Source of the DNA: Reyranella sp.
Lineage (GTDB): Bacteria; Pseudomonadota; Alphaproteobacteria; Reyranellales; Reyranellaceae
Assembly: GCF_004296935.1 (NCBI RefSeq)
Contig: NZ_SCVH01000076.1
Location: 1 to 56,132, forward strand
Direction: 5' to 3'
Length of the DNA stretch: 56,132 nt
In this document: piece by piece, positions 16,394-25,548 of the stretch
Position numbering within the stretch: the stretch's first letter is position 1
Layout of the letters: each line of letters begins with the position of its first letter
Made by a program: the position numbers and the translations under genes
The notes under the pieces: model-generated
Told to the model about the DNA's origin: nothing
Databases searched by the model: none
What the model saw: the letters and a program-made list of their open reading frames with translations, nothing else

Positions 16394-17971
16394 TTACTTG
16401 AATGCGAGGCCGAGGCCCTTGTAGAGCGCGCAGCCGTAGTTGCCGTGCGCCTTGGCCGGCTTCAGCTTCGCCCCGGTCACCAGGAACAGCGGCTCGTGGT
16501 AGAGCGGAATCCAGACCGCCGCGTCGTGCACCTTCTGCTGGACGGCGGCGTAGGCGGTGGCGCGCGTGGCGGCGTCGAGTGCCTGCGAGCCCTTGTCGAG
16601 CAGCTCGTCGGTCTCCTTGTCCTTCCAGTTCATGCGGTTCGGTGTCGGCGTGTTGGCCGACCGGAAGTAGAGGTTCAGTGCATCGCCGGCGCTGACATAG
16701 GGGAAGCTCATGCCGAAGGCGTCGAACTCCTGGGTGGCGAGCTTGCCCCAGGCCACGGTCGAGTCGAAGAGCTGGATCTGCAGGTCGATGCCGACCTTGC
16801 GCAGCTCGCCCTGGACGGCCTCGGCGATCTCCTTGAAGGCGCCGGAGATACCGTAGACCAGCGGCGCCAGCTTCTTGCCGTCCTTGTAGCGGAAGCCGTC
16901 GGCGCCCTTCTTCCAGCCGGCCTCGTCAAGCAGCTTCTCGGCCTCCTTGATGTTCTCGCCATAGATCGCACGGTCGACCTTCGCGTTGAAGTCGAGCACG
17001 GTGGGATTGAGCATCGTCGAGGCGGGTTCGGCCAAGCCGAAGGTGACGGCCTCGGTGATCGCCTTCTGGTCGACGGCAAGATTGATGGCGCGGCGCACGC
17101 GTACGTCGTTCACCAGCTCCTTGTCGATCTTGAAGCCGATGAAGTAGGTCCAGAAGAAGTTCTCGGCCTTGCTGACATGGAGCTGCTTGTTGGCCGTCAG
17201 CTCCTTGATCGACCAGTAGGGCACGTACTGGCTGGCGTCGGCCTGGCCGGCCTGCAACGCCGTCACCCGCGTGTTCTCTTCGGGCACGACCTTCCAGACG
17301 ACGCGGTCGACCTGTGCTTCGGTGTAGTCGTAGATGCCCGGCCCCCAGTTGTAGCCCTTGTGCTTGACGAGCACCGTCTGGTCGCGCGGCGTCCAGCTCT
17401 CCAGGCAGTAGGGGCCGGTGCCGTCGATCGCCTTGATGCCGAAGTCGGCGCCAAGTTGCTTGGCCTGCTCGATGTTCAGGATCGTGTGGAAGTACTGTGT
17501 CATCTGGTAGAGCAGCTCGGAGAACGGCTTCTTGAGCTTGTACTCCACCGTGAGATCGTCGGGCGCCGAGATCTTGTCGACGTCGCCCATGCGCCACTTC
17601 ACCAGGCCCTTGGTCTCGGGATCCAACCAGCGCTCGTAGGTCGCGACGACATCCTTGGCAGTCATCTTCTTGCCGCTGCAGAAGCTCACACCCTCGCGCA
17701 GCTTGAAAGTGTAGGTGAGGCCGTCCGGCGACACCGTCCAGCTCTTGGCGAGGCCGGGCTTGAGTGTCTTCATGTCGAAGTCGAGATTCACCAGCGTGTC
17801 GCCGATCATGTACATGACTTCGGCACCCGACCGGGCGGTCGACTTGTGCGGATCATACCGGTCGGTATCGATCTCGCGGATCACCGTCACACTCTTCTGT
17901 GCGACCGCAGGAGTCGCGATGCCGATCGCCGCCACCGCGGCAAAGGCCGTCCACATCATCCGTTTGCTCAT
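16394..17971 (-). CDS. Periplasmic substrate-binding protein, peptide/nickel family (SBP_bac_5)
   Basis: 525 residues. Signal peptide ending A-V-A-Q at about residue 25, then the family-5 solute-binding fold; D-T-D-R-Y-D-P-H-K near the mature N-terminus is typical. It captures the ligand for the DppBC-like permeases in this operon. Ligand class is not predictable: family 5 covers peptides, nickel, opines and other organic compounds. ATG at 17971 follows GGAGG at seven bases. The following amidohydrolase RBS begins directly at its stop. Confidence 0.93.
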   Translation of the reverse strand: MSKRMMWTAFAAVAAIGIATPAVAQKSVTVIREIDTDRYDPHKSTARSGAEVMYMIGDTLVNLDFDMKTLKPGLAKSWTVSPDGLTYTFKLREGVSFCSGKKMTAKDVVATYERWLDPETKGLVKWRMGDVDKISAPDDLTVEYKLKKPFSELLYQMTQYFHTILNIEQAKQLGADFGIKAIDGTGPYCLESWTPRDQTVLVKHKGYNWGPGIYDYTEAQVDRVVWKVVPEENTRVTALQAGQADASQYVPYWSIKELTANKQLHVSKAENFFWTYFIGFKIDKELVNDVRVRRAINLAVDQKAITEAVTFGLAEPASTMLNPTVLDFNAKVDRAIYGENIKEAEKLLDEAGWKKGADGFRYKDGKKLAPLVYGISGAFKEIAEAVQGELRKVGIDLQIQLFDSTVAWGKLATQEFDAFGMSFPYVSAGDALNLYFRSANTPTPNRMNWKDKETDELLDKGSQALDAATRATAYAAVQQKVHDAAVWIPLYHEPLFLVTGAKLKPAKAHGNYGCALYKGLGLAFK

Positions 17972-17982
17972 GACCACACCTC

Positions 17983-18888
17983 CTATTGTCTCAGCTTTGG
18001 ATCCAGGGCGTCGCGCAAGGCATCGCCCAGGACGTTGAATGCAAGAACGACGAGAAAGATCGCAGCACACGGGATCGTCGAGACGTGCGGCGCGATCGAC
18101 AGGAACTTGCGGCCGTCGGCGGCCATGCTGCCGAGTTCGGCGGTCGGCGCCTGGGCACCGAGGCCCAGGAAGGAGAGGGCGGCGCCCAGCAGGATCGCCT
18201 GGCCGAGCTGCAGGGTCATGTAGATCAGGATGGTCGGCCAGCAGTTGAGCGCCAGGTAGCGCCAGATCAGTGCCGCGTCGCCCAGGCCCACGGCGCGGCC
18301 GGCCTCCATGTATTCCTGCTGCATGATCGACTGGGCGGCACCGCGGGCGATGCGGGCGATCGACGGCACCGCGGCGACGCTGAGGGCGATCACCAGCGAG
18401 GTGAGGCCGGTGCCGAGCACCGCGGCGATGGCGAGGCCGAACAGGATCGAGGGGAAGGAGAGCAGGACGTCGATCAGCCGCATCAGGGGCTGGTCGAGAC
18501 GCTTGAAGTAGGCGGCGCTGAGACCGATCAGGGCGCCGAGGCCGCCGCCGATCACGACCGCGGTCACGCCCATGCCCAGGGTGGCGCGCAGGCCGAACAG
18601 GACGCGGCTCACCATGTCACGGCCCTGGTTGTCGGCGCCCAGCAGGAAGTCGGGACAGCGCGCGCCGCCGATCGGGCAGAGGCGCAGCCGCATGTTGTTG
18701 GCATAGGGATCGAACGGGGCGATCCAGGGCGCCAGTATGGCGGCGGCGACGACGGCGAAGAGGAAGATGGCTGCCGCTGCGGCCGGCGGATCCCTGAGGA
18801 TGCGTCGCCACACCGCGTTCTTGCGCCGGAGCGCCCCGATGGCGCGCTGGTCGGCCGCGTTTTGCAGGGAGAGGGCCGCGTCCGTCAT
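17983..18888 (-). CDS. ABC transporter permease, DppC type
   Basis: 301 residues. N-terminal cytoplasmic tail, a first membrane helix near 35-60 ([12 protein letters not shown]), then the BPD-type permease core with about five more helices and an [11 protein letters not shown] coupling (EAA) loop around 200. Forms the translocation channel with the DppB-like protein. ATG at 18888 has GAG at suitable distance; an upstream in-frame ATG at 18933 would overlap dppB and lacks an RBS. Confidence 0.92.
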   Translation of the reverse strand: MTDAALSLQNAADQRAIGALRRKNAVWRRILRDPPAAAAAIFLFAVVAAAILAPWIAPFDPYANNMRLRLCPIGGARCPDFLLGADNQGRDMVSRVLFGLRATLGMGVTAVVIGGGLGALIGLSAAYFKRLDQPLMRLIDVLLSFPSILFGLAIAAVLGTGLTSLVIALSVAAVPSIARIARGAAQSIMQQEYMEAGRAVGLGDAALIWRYLALNCWPTILIYMTLQLGQAILLGAALSFLGLGAQAPTAELGSMAADGRKFLSIAPHVSTIPCAAIFLVVLAFNVLGDALRDALDPKLRQ

Positions 18889-18898
18889 GCGTTCGCTC

Positions 18899-19837
18899 TC
18901 ATGACCGGGCGATCCGCGGATCGAGGTAGGCATAGAGCACGTCGACGATCAGGTTCACGAGCATGAAGCCCACGGCCAGGATCAGGATGGCGCCCTGGGC
19001 CAGCGGAAAGTCGCTGGAGGTGATGGCGCCAACCGCCATGCGGCCGACGCCCGGCCAGGCGAACATGGTTTCCGTCACGATCGAGCCACCCAGGAGGAAA
19101 CCGATCTGGAGTCCGACCAGGGTGACCACCGGGATCATGGCGTTGCGCAGCGCGTGTCGGATCGTGACCCGCCAGTCGGAAGCACCCTTGGCGCGGGCAG
19201 TGCGGACATAGTCGGCACCCAGGGTTTCGAGCAATGACGTACGTGTCATGCGTGCCACCGGACCCACGAACACGGCGCCCAGGGTGACGGCGGGCAAAAT
19301 GATGCTGTGCAGACCGTTTGCCGTCCAGATCGGTCCGTTGCGCCCCTGGAAAGGCAGGAGGCCGGCACCGCCGACATACTGGATCAGCAGCAATCCGACC
19401 CAGAACACCGGCACCGACACGCCCATGACGGAGAGCGCCATGATGGCGCGATCGATCAGGGTGCCGCGGCGGCGCGCGGCCAGGGTACCCAGCGATATGC
19501 CGAGCGGCACCGCCCATATCAGGCAGGCCAGCATCAGTTCGACGGTCGGCCAGAAGGTGAGTGCGATCTCGTCGACCACCGGTCGGTTCGAGATCATCGA
19601 GCGGCCGAGATCGAGCTGCAGAACGCGACCCAGATAGCCCGCGAATTGTACCCACAGCGGCCGGTCGAGCCCCATCTGCTCGCGGATGGCCTCGACTTCG
19701 GCCTTGGTGGCACTGGGGCCGGCCACCACGGTCGCCGGATCGGTCGGCACGACCTGCAGCAGCAGGAAGCCGATCATCAGCACTCCAAGCAGCACCGGTA
19801 GCGAAATCATCAATCGATGGGCGATATGCCGCGCCAT
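18899..19837 (-). CDS. ABC transporter permease, DppB type
   Basis: 312 residues. First helix at about 9-30, a large periplasmic loop, then five more helices; EAA loop near D-Y-V-R-T-A-R-A-K-G-A-S (about 218-230). First gene of the minus-strand importer operon. The ATG at 19837 starts the typical M-A-R-H-I-A-H-R-L-M-I sequence; the frame is open upstream to 19927, but that would overlap the divergent gene's control region. Confidence 0.92.
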   Translation of the reverse strand: MARHIAHRLMISLPVLLGVLMIGFLLLQVVPTDPATVVAGPSATKAEVEAIREQMGLDRPLWVQFAGYLGRVLQLDLGRSMISNRPVVDEIALTFWPTVELMLACLIWAVPLGISLGTLAARRRGTLIDRAIMALSVMGVSVPVFWVGLLLIQYVGGAGLLPFQGRNGPIWTANGLHSIILPAVTLGAVFVGPVARMTRTSLLETLGADYVRTARAKGASDWRVTIRHALRNAMIPVVTLVGLQIGFLLGGSIVTETMFAWPGVGRMAVGAITSSDFPLAQGAILILAVGFMLVNLIVDVLYAYLDPRIARS

Positions 19838-19950
19838 ATTCTGCGAAACCTGCTCCCGTCCGGGACTAAACACTGGCCCACGCGGTGATGCTCGACAAGC
19901 GCCACGCGGGTGGCATGATCGCTGCAAGAACCGCGCCGAGGAGCGTTGCC

Positions 19951-20910
19951 ATGACCGAACAGAAACTCAGTGAAGCCGCCAAAGGCGTCTACATCATCGC
20001 CGCCACGCCGTTCACCGACGATGGCGCGCTCGATTTGCAGAGTGTCGACACCTTGACCGATTTTTATTTGAGGTGCGGCGTACATGGATTCACCCTGCTC
20101 GGCATCATGGGCGAGGCGCACAAGCTGACATCAGACGAATCGCTGGCCGTCGTGAAACGAGTCATCGGCCGCGCCCAGGGTCGGCAGGTGATCGTGGGCG
20201 TGAGCCATGCCGGCCTCGAGAATGTGCGACGGCTCGCGCACGAAGCGATGATCGCCGGCGCTGCGGGTGTGATGGTGGCGCCGCCTGTGGGCCTCAAGGG
20301 TGACGACGGCGTCTATAATTACTATGCGCAGGTCTGCACCGCGCTCGGGCCCGACATTCCGCTGGTCTACCAGGATTATCCGCAGACCACCGGCGTCTAT
20401 CTCTCGCCGCAAGTGTTCGAGCGCATGGTCGACGATTTCAAGCAGCTCGTCATGCTGAAGCACGAAGATGCGCCAGGTCTCGCCAAGCTGACGCGCATCC
20501 GCGAAGGCGAGAAGAAGCCGGGTCGGCGGCGCGTGTCGATCCTGGTCGGCAATGGCGGCATCTACTATCCGCAGGAGATGCGCCGCGGCGCCGACGGTCC
20601 GATGACGGGCTTTGCCTGGCCCGAGATGCTGGTGCAGGTCTACGACCTCTTTGCCGCCGGCAAGGCGGAGGAGGCGGAGGACCTGTTCGATATCTATCTG
20701 CCCCTGGTGAAGCACGAGGTCCAACCGGCCGTTGGCCTGGCGCTTCGCAAGGAAGTGCTGTTCAAGCGCGGCGCGATCAAGAGCCCGAAGCAGCGCGCGC
20801 CGGGCTCCTCGCTCACCGCCACGGACCATGCCGAGTTGAACGCCCTGATCGCACGGCTCGACCGCAGGCTCGCAGCTTCTGGCCATGGCCGCAAAGTCGC
20901 GGCGGAGTAG
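19951..20910 (+). CDS. DapA-superfamily lyase/synthase (not true DapA)
   Basis: 319 residues, TIM-barrel class I aldolase family (dihydrodipicolinate synthase/N-acetylneuraminate lyase). Schiff-base Lys170 (V-M-L-K-H-E-D) and Tyr140 (L-V-Y-Q-D-Y-P) are present, so imine chemistry with a keto acid is likely. The G-T-T-G-E motif is G-I-M-G-E here (residues 51-55); loss of the proton-relay Thr argues against lysine biosynthesis. Start ATG at 19951 with GAGGAG at 19938-19943. First gene of a run with hydantoinase (4 bp later) and carbamoylase, so it may cleave or condense a product of ring opening. Confidence 0.85.
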   Translation: MTEQKLSEAAKGVYIIAATPFTDDGALDLQSVDTLTDFYLRCGVHGFTLLGIMGEAHKLTSDESLAVVKRVIGRAQGRQVIVGVSHAGLENVRRLAHEAMIAGAAGVMVAPPVGLKGDDGVYNYYAQVCTALGPDIPLVYQDYPQTTGVYLSPQVFERMVDDFKQLVMLKHEDAPGLAKLTRIREGEKKPGRRRVSILVGNGGIYYPQEMRRGADGPMTGFAWPEMLVQVYDLFAAGKAEEAEDLFDIYLPLVKHEVQPAVGLALRKEVLFKRGAIKSPKQRAPGSSLTATDHAELNALIARLDRRLAASGHGRKVAAE

Positions 20911-20913
20911 AGA

Positions 20914-22383
20914 ATGGCCGACTACGATCTCGTCATCCGCAACGCCAAGGTCGTCACCGAGGATCGCCAGCTCGACGGCGACATCGCCGTCAAGGACGGC
21001 CAGGTCGTGGCGCTCGAACCGGCGATCGCCGGCAAGGGCCGCCGCGAGATCGACGCCGGCGGCAAGTTCGTTCTGCCGGGCGGCGTCGACAGCCACTGCC
21101 ATATCGAGCAGAAGTCGGGCTTCGGCATCATGTGCGCCGATGACTTCTATACGGGCACTGTTTCGGCCGCGTTCGGCGGCACCACGACGGTGATCCCCTT
21201 CGCCGCCCAGCATCGCGGCATGTCGCTGCGCCAGGTGGTGAAGGACTATCACGAGGCGGCGACGCCCAAGGCGGTGATCGACTATGCCTTCCATCTGATC
21301 GTCACAGATCCCAGCCCGCAGGTGCTGGGGCAGGAGCTGCCGGCGCTGATCAAGGACGGCTACACCTCGTTCAAGATCTATATGACCTACGACGCGATGA
21401 AGGTCAGCGACTACCAGATGCTCGACATTCTGGCGCTGGCGCGGCGCGACGGCGCGCTGGTCATGGTGCATGCCGAGAGCCACGACATGATCAACTGGCT
21501 GGCGCATCACCTGGTCGACCAGGGCCATGTCGCGCCCAAGTTCCACGCTATCGCCCATGCGCGGATTGCCGAGGCCGAAGCCACTAACCGCGCGATCTCG
21601 CTGGCGAGACTCGTCGATGCGCCGCTGCTGCTCGTGCACATGTCCGAGATCGAGGCGATCGAGACGCTGCGTCAGGCGCAGGAAAAGGGGCTAAAAATCT
21701 TCGGCGAGACCTGCCCGCAGTATATCGCGCTTACCGCCGACGACATGGACAAGCCCGGCGTCGAGGGCGCGATGTGGTGTTGCAGCCCGCCGCCGCGCGA
21801 CTCCGAGGCGCAGGAAGCGGTGTGGGCGGCGCTGAAGGACGGCACCTTCCAGACCTTCTCGTCCGACCACGCACCCTATCAGTTCAACGCCGGCGGCAAG
21901 ATCCCCAAGGGCGACAAGACCACTTTCAAGGAAATGGCCAATGGCGTGCCGGGCCTCGAAGTGCGCATGCCGCTGCTCTTCTCGGAAGGCGTGCAGAAGG
22001 GCCGCATCACGCTCCAGCAGTTCGTGGCGCTGACGGCGACCAATCACGCCCGGCTCTACGGCCTCTATCCGCGCAAAGGTACGATCGCCGTGGGCTCCGA
22101 CGCCGATTTCGCGATCTGGGATGCCGACAAGGAAGTGACGCTCGACTGGAAGATGCTGCACGACAATGTCGGCTATACGCCCTATGCCGGCCGCCAGATC
22201 AAAGGCTGGCCCATCACCGTCGTGAGTCGCGGCCGTGTCGTGGTCGAGGGCGGCAAGCTCAACGCCCAGCGCGGCTCGGGCCAGTTCCTGCCCTGCGCCT
22301 CGCCCGATTCATCCAAGCCACTCGGCCAGACCTCGCCCGAGCTCCAGGCGATGTCACGCTTCGGCGCCAAGCCGCTGTTCTAG
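20914..22383 (+). CDS. Dihydropyrimidinase/hydantoinase family cyclic amidohydrolase
   Basis: 489 residues, normal for D-hydantoinase. Binuclear metal site: H61 and H63 (V-D-S-H-C-H-I-E), carboxylated Lys154 (S-F-K-I-Y-M-T-Y), H186 (M-V-H-A-E-S-H), and Asp in S-S-D-H-A-P near 324. Opens the ring of hydantoins or dihydropyrimidines to N-carbamoyl amino acids. The very next gene is a D-carbamoylase, which fits that product. It starts four bases after the upstream stop, so it is in the same operon. Confidence 0.93.
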   Translation: MADYDLVIRNAKVVTEDRQLDGDIAVKDGQVVALEPAIAGKGRREIDAGGKFVLPGGVDSHCHIEQKSGFGIMCADDFYTGTVSAAFGGTTTVIPFAAQHRGMSLRQVVKDYHEAATPKAVIDYAFHLIVTDPSPQVLGQELPALIKDGYTSFKIYMTYDAMKVSDYQMLDILALARRDGALVMVHAESHDMINWLAHHLVDQGHVAPKFHAIAHARIAEAEATNRAISLARLVDAPLLLVHMSEIEAIETLRQAQEKGLKIFGETCPQYIALTADDMDKPGVEGAMWCCSPPPRDSEAQEAVWAALKDGTFQTFSSDHAPYQFNAGGKIPKGDKTTFKEMANGVPGLEVRMPLLFSEGVQKGRITLQQFVALTATNHARLYGLYPRKGTIAVGSDADFAIWDADKEVTLDWKMLHDNVGYTPYAGRQIKGWPITVVSRGRVVVEGGKLNAQRGSGQFLPCASPDSSKPLGQTSPELQAMSRFGAKPLF

Positions 22384-22395
22384 AGGAGAGTGAAC

Positions 22396-23346
22396 GTGTC
22401 CCGTCGTCTGAAAGTGTCCTCTGCGCAGTTGGGCCCGATCAATCTCGCCGACAGCCGGGCGAGTGTGGTCAAGCGCATGGTCGAGATGCTGAAGGAAGCC
22501 GATTCGCGCGGCTCGAAATTCGTGGTCTTCCCGGAGCTCGCCCTCACGACCTTCTTCCCGCGGTACTGGACGGAAGATCAGGCGGAGGTCGACAAGTATT
22601 TCGAGAACCAGATGCCCAGTCCCGAGACGGCGCCGCTGTTCGAGCTGGCGCGCTCCAGGGGCATCGGTTTCTACCTGGGCTATGCAGAGCGCACCGAGGA
22701 AGAGGGGGCGACCCACCGCTTCAACACCTCGATCCTGGTCGGACCGGACGGCCGGCTGATCGGTAAGTATCGCAAGGTCCATCTGCCGGGCCATGACGAT
22801 CATCGGCCGAACGTGCCGTACCAGCATCTCGAGAAGAAATACTTCGAGGTCGGCGACCTCGGCTTCAATGTCTGGAAGATGTTCAAGGACGAGGTGATCG
22901 TCGGCCAATGCATCTGCAATGATCGCCGCTGGCCCGAGACCTTCCGCGTCATGGGGCTGAAGGGCGCCGAGATGGTGGTGCTGGGCTACAACACGCCGAC
23001 CGACAATGTCTATGCGCCGCACGAGCCGCCCTATCTGCGCGTGTTCCATCACAATCTCTCGCTCCAGGCCGCAGCTTACCAGAATGGCATCTGGGTCGTC
23101 GCAACGGCCAAGGCCGGCAAGGAAGATGGCTACTGGCTGCATGGCGGCTCCGCGATCGTGGCGCCCACCGGCGAGATCGTCGCCAAGGGGACGACCGAGG
23201 AGGACGAGGTCATCTCCTACGACTGTGACCTGGCACTCGGCGAATACATCCGCAACACCACCTTCAATTTTGCCAAGCACCGCCGCCCCGAACATTACAA
23301 GCTGATTGCCGAGCGTGCGGGTGTGAAGCTCGAGACGTCAAACTGA
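22396..23346 (+). CDS. N-carbamoyl-D-amino-acid hydrolase (nitrilase superfamily)
   Basis: 316 residues. Strong similarity by eye to Agrobacterium D-carbamoylase, including F-P-E-L-A-L-T-T-F-F-P, R-F-N-T-S-I-L-V, H-L-E-K-K-Y-F and C-N-D-R-R-W-P-E. The catalytic triad is Glu47, Lys127 and Cys174. Converts N-carbamoyl-D-amino acids to D-amino acid, CO2 and ammonia. Two in-frame GTGs exist (22390, 22396); the second sits at correct distance from GAGGAGA (22383-22389), so it is chosen. The substrate could also be a carbamoyl beta-amino acid. Confidence 0.92.
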   Translation: MSRRLKVSSAQLGPINLADSRASVVKRMVEMLKEADSRGSKFVVFPELALTTFFPRYWTEDQAEVDKYFENQMPSPETAPLFELARSRGIGFYLGYAERTEEEGATHRFNTSILVGPDGRLIGKYRKVHLPGHDDHRPNVPYQHLEKKYFEVGDLGFNVWKMFKDEVIVGQCICNDRRWPETFRVMGLKGAEMVVLGYNTPTDNVYAPHEPPYLRVFHHNLSLQAAAYQNGIWVVATAKAGKEDGYWLHGGSAIVAPTGEIVAKGTTEEDEVISYDCDLALGEYIRNTTFNFAKHRRPEHYKLIAERAGVKLETSN

Positions 23347-23357
23347 GGAATCACAAA

Positions 23358-23984
23358 GTGCAATACGCTGTCGCCGACGTGAACCATCACGACCGCTACA
23401 AGATCCTGACCGCCTTCGTCCTGCCGCGCCCAATCGCCTGGGTGACGACGCTCGGGCCAACCGGTGTGGTCAATGCAGCTCCCTTCAGCTTCTTCAACGT
23501 CTTCGCTGAAGATCCACCGCTCTGCATGTTTGCCGTCAACAAGCGCCCGGACGGGCGCCTGAAGGACACGTGGCTCAACATCCAGCGCACGGGGGAATTC
23601 GTAGTCAACCTGACCGACGAGCCGCTGGCGCGGGCGATGCACGATTCGAGTGGCGACTTTCCGCCCGACGTCGGCGAGGCAGACTACCTCGGCCTGAAGA
23701 CCGCGCCCTCCGTCGACATCAAGCCGCCACGCTTGGCCGATGCGCCATGGGCGATGGAGTGCAAGACCTGGCAGGTGATCAACGTCAAGGAGGACCGCCA
23801 GCTCATCCTGGGTGAGGGCCTGCGTTTCCATATCCGCGACGAGCTGTGGGACGCCAAGGCGATGCGCGTCCACATGGACAAGTACCATCCCGTGGGCCGC
23901 ATGTTCGCCGACCGCTATTGCCGGACCGACGACCGCATGGAATTCCCGGCGGCGCCGGTCGTGAAGGCCGAGGCTGCGGAGTAG
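23358..23984 (+). CDS. Flavin-reductase-like FMN-binding split-barrel protein
   Basis: 208 residues. The N-terminal segment R-P-I-A-W-V-T-T-L-G-P-T-G-V-V-N-A-A-P-F (about 24-43) is the FMN-binding motif of the flavin reductase/DIM6-NTAB family, followed by W-L-N-I-Q-R-T-G-E-F-V-V-N. It probably binds FMN and supplies reduced flavin or performs a flavin-dependent reduction. It is co-directional with the carbamoylase 11 bp upstream; GTG start with GAGG nine bases away. Its place in the pathway is unclear. Confidence 0.85.
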   Translation: MQYAVADVNHHDRYKILTAFVLPRPIAWVTTLGPTGVVNAAPFSFFNVFAEDPPLCMFAVNKRPDGRLKDTWLNIQRTGEFVVNLTDEPLARAMHDSSGDFPPDVGEADYLGLKTAPSVDIKPPRLADAPWAMECKTWQVINVKEDRQLILGEGLRFHIRDELWDAKAMRVHMDKYHPVGRMFADRYCRTDDRMEFPAAPVVKAEAAE

Positions 23985-23989
23985 TCAGC

Positions 23990-24033
23990 GTCGCGAGGCG
24001 CGACGTGGCCGGGCGGACTTGTATGCCCGCCCG
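23990..24033 (+). other. Two tandem hairpins downstream of the flavin-reductase gene
   Basis: Hairpin 1: GTCGCG (23990-23995), loop AGG, CGCGAC (23999-24004). Hairpin 2: CGGGCGG (24010-24016), 10-nt loop, CCGCCCG (24027-24033). Neither is followed by a T-run, so an intrinsic terminator is uncertain; they may protect the 3' end or attenuate expression of the next gene. Confidence 0.35.
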
Positions 24034-24052
24034 AGGTGACCACCTTTGAGCA

Positions 24053-24790
24053 ATGACTGCGCGTTCCGTTGAAGGCTGGCCGCGCTGGCTGGCTGCCCTG
24101 TTGATGGGCTTTCTATTGGTCCTGGCCCTGCTGATCGGGTCGTGGCTGCTGCGGACCTGTGCGCCGGTCGAGCCGTCGGCCAGGGTTGTCATGCTCGAAG
24201 CCGAACCGTCCCCGCCGCCACCGCCGGCGCCTCCCGATCCCACGCCGGTGCTGAAAGCCTCGCTCGACGATGCCGCAGCCGACGGCAGGAAGCTTGCGGC
24301 CGAGGTCGCTGCGCTGGAGGCGGACATCAAGCGGCGTCTGGCACAGTGCAAGCCGGTCGAGCCGCCGAAGCCGCCGCCGCCCAAGCCGCCGCCACCGCTT
24401 CCGGCCGACCGATGGGCGCAGAAGGACCTTACCCTGCTGCAGGGCTGCTGGCGGCTCGGGCGGGACACGCGCGGCACCCTCGAGCTCAGCGGCCGGTCGG
24501 AAGCATGTGACATCAAGGCGGGCCGCATCTGCTTTGGCGCCAATGGCGGCGGTCAGCGCAGCTCGACGGCCGTTTGTCCGAGCACCGGCACCATCACCTG
24601 TGCCGCGTCGATCACGGCGAGGTTCGGCAACGACAGCACGCTCGGTACGACCCAGCCCGCCGTCCCCTGCAATCCGCCCAAGGCGAACTGGAATGGACCG
24701 CCCAACAGCCTGACCTGCCGCCGCATCGACGACACGCTGGCGCTCTGCCGCGACAAGCTCAACTTCGAGTACGAGTTCCGCCGCGAATAG
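24053..24790 (+). CDS. Membrane-anchored proline-rich protein with Cys-rich C-terminal domain
   Basis: 245 residues, function not recognised. One membrane helix at about 12-34, then a proline tract near 53-66, a short coiled coil (about 70-98), a second proline-lysine tract (P-P-K-P-P-P-P-K-P-P-P-P-L-P near 105-118), and a C-terminal globular region starting L-T-L-L-Q-G-C-W-R-L-G with about seven cysteines. The layout suggests a periplasmic domain held off the inner membrane by a rigid linker. It lies after the catabolic genes, but hairpins separate it and a shared role is not shown. Confidence 0.7.
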   Translation: MTARSVEGWPRWLAALLMGFLLVLALLIGSWLLRTCAPVEPSARVVMLEAEPSPPPPPAPPDPTPVLKASLDDAAADGRKLAAEVAALEADIKRRLAQCKPVEPPKPPPPKPPPPLPADRWAQKDLTLLQGCWRLGRDTRGTLELSGRSEACDIKAGRICFGANGGGQRSSTAVCPSTGTITCAASITARFGNDSTLGTTQPAVPCNPPKANWNGPPNSLTCRRIDDTLALCRDKLNFEYEFRRE

Positions 24791-24799
24791 GCGTACGTC

Positions 24800-25465
24800 T
24801 CAGGCCGACCAGCCGAGGCGTGCGCGGCCGATCGCCATCGAGACGGCGGCCTGGCTGGGCTCGACGACGGGCAGGCCGACGTGGCGCTGCAGGCGGTCGC
24901 GGTAGCGCGCCATGCCGGCGCAGCCCATGATCAGCACGTCGGCGCCATCCTCGTCGCGCAGCTCGGCCGCGACCTCGGCCATGCGGGCGAAGGTGGTGGC
25001 CTCGTTGCTGAGCTCGACGACGCCGAGGCCGATGGCGCGATCGCCCGCCATGCGGTCGGCCACGCCCATCTGCCCGACATAGCGCAGGTGGCGCGGGATC
25101 GACTTCTTCAGGATCGAGATCACGCCGAAGCGCTGGCCGAGCGTCATCGCGGTCAGGATGCCGCACTCGGCAATGCCGAGGACCGGCTTGGTCGTGATCT
25201 CGCGCGCCGCGTGCAAACCCGGATCGGAGTAGCAGGCGATGACGAAGGCCGAGCAGTCGTTGTCGCGCTTGGTCACCATCTTGCCGATCGGTCCCACCAC
25301 CTGCTCGACATGGGCCTGGTTCTCGATGCCGGGGGGGCCGTCCTTGAGCGTGATGCATTCGATGACGGGGCCGCCATTCATGCGCAGCGGCTCCATGGCG
25401 GCATCGATGCCCTTGGTGACGGCTTCGGTGGAGTTGGGATTGATGACGAGGATGCGGTCGGACAT
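24800..25465 (-). CDS. Hydantoin racemase (Asp/Glu racemase superfamily)
   Basis: 221 residues. Begins I-L-V-I-N-P-N-S-T, a family signature, and carries the two catalytic cysteines Cys78 (F-V-I-A-C-Y-S-D) and Cys182 (I-M-G-C-A-G-M). Hydantoin racemases interconvert D- and L-5-substituted hydantoins, allowing full conversion by a stereospecific hydantoinase. With the hydantoinase and D-carbamoylase nearby this completes the classical hydantoin trio. ATG at 25465; it diverges from the amino-acid importer and shares a short control region with it. Confidence 0.88.
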   Translation of the reverse strand: MSDRILVINPNSTEAVTKGIDAAMEPLRMNGGPVIECITLKDGPPGIENQAHVEQVVGPIGKMVTKRDNDCSAFVIACYSDPGLHAAREITTKPVLGIAECGILTAMTLGQRFGVISILKKSIPRHLRYVGQMGVADRMAGDRAIGLGVVELSNEATTFARMAEVAAELRDEDGADVLIMGCAGMARYRDRLQRHVGLPVVEPSQAAVSMAIGRARLGWSA

Positions 25466-25486
25466 GGCGCCAAAGATGGCCCCTAA

Positions 25487-25502
25487 ATTGCTATTCAACA
25501 AT
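25487..25502. promoter_or_regulatory. Candidate operator dyad between racemase and ABC importer
   Basis: Imperfect dyad ATTGCT-ATTC-AACAAT (six-base arms with one mismatch pair, four-base centre) in an AT-richer patch of the 83-bp divergent region. Such dyads are typical operators for LysR or GntR regulators. No regulator gene is nearby. Confidence 0.35.
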
Positions 25503-25548
25503 GCCTGATCTAACGTCCGTGCTTGGGGATTTCTTTGGGAGGCTCGAC

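Noticed and set aside
14195-18223. Plus-strand open frame of over 1,300 codons opposite the importer operon
   Set aside because: It is antisense to binding protein, amidohydrolase and permease genes with clear motifs. Its sequence is Arg/His/Gly/Asp-rich without domain pattern, as expected for the opposite strand of high-GC genes.
19951-20910. Lysine-biosynthesis dihydrodipicolinate synthase
   Set aside because: The G-T-T-G-E motif is altered and the gene sits in a catabolic operon.
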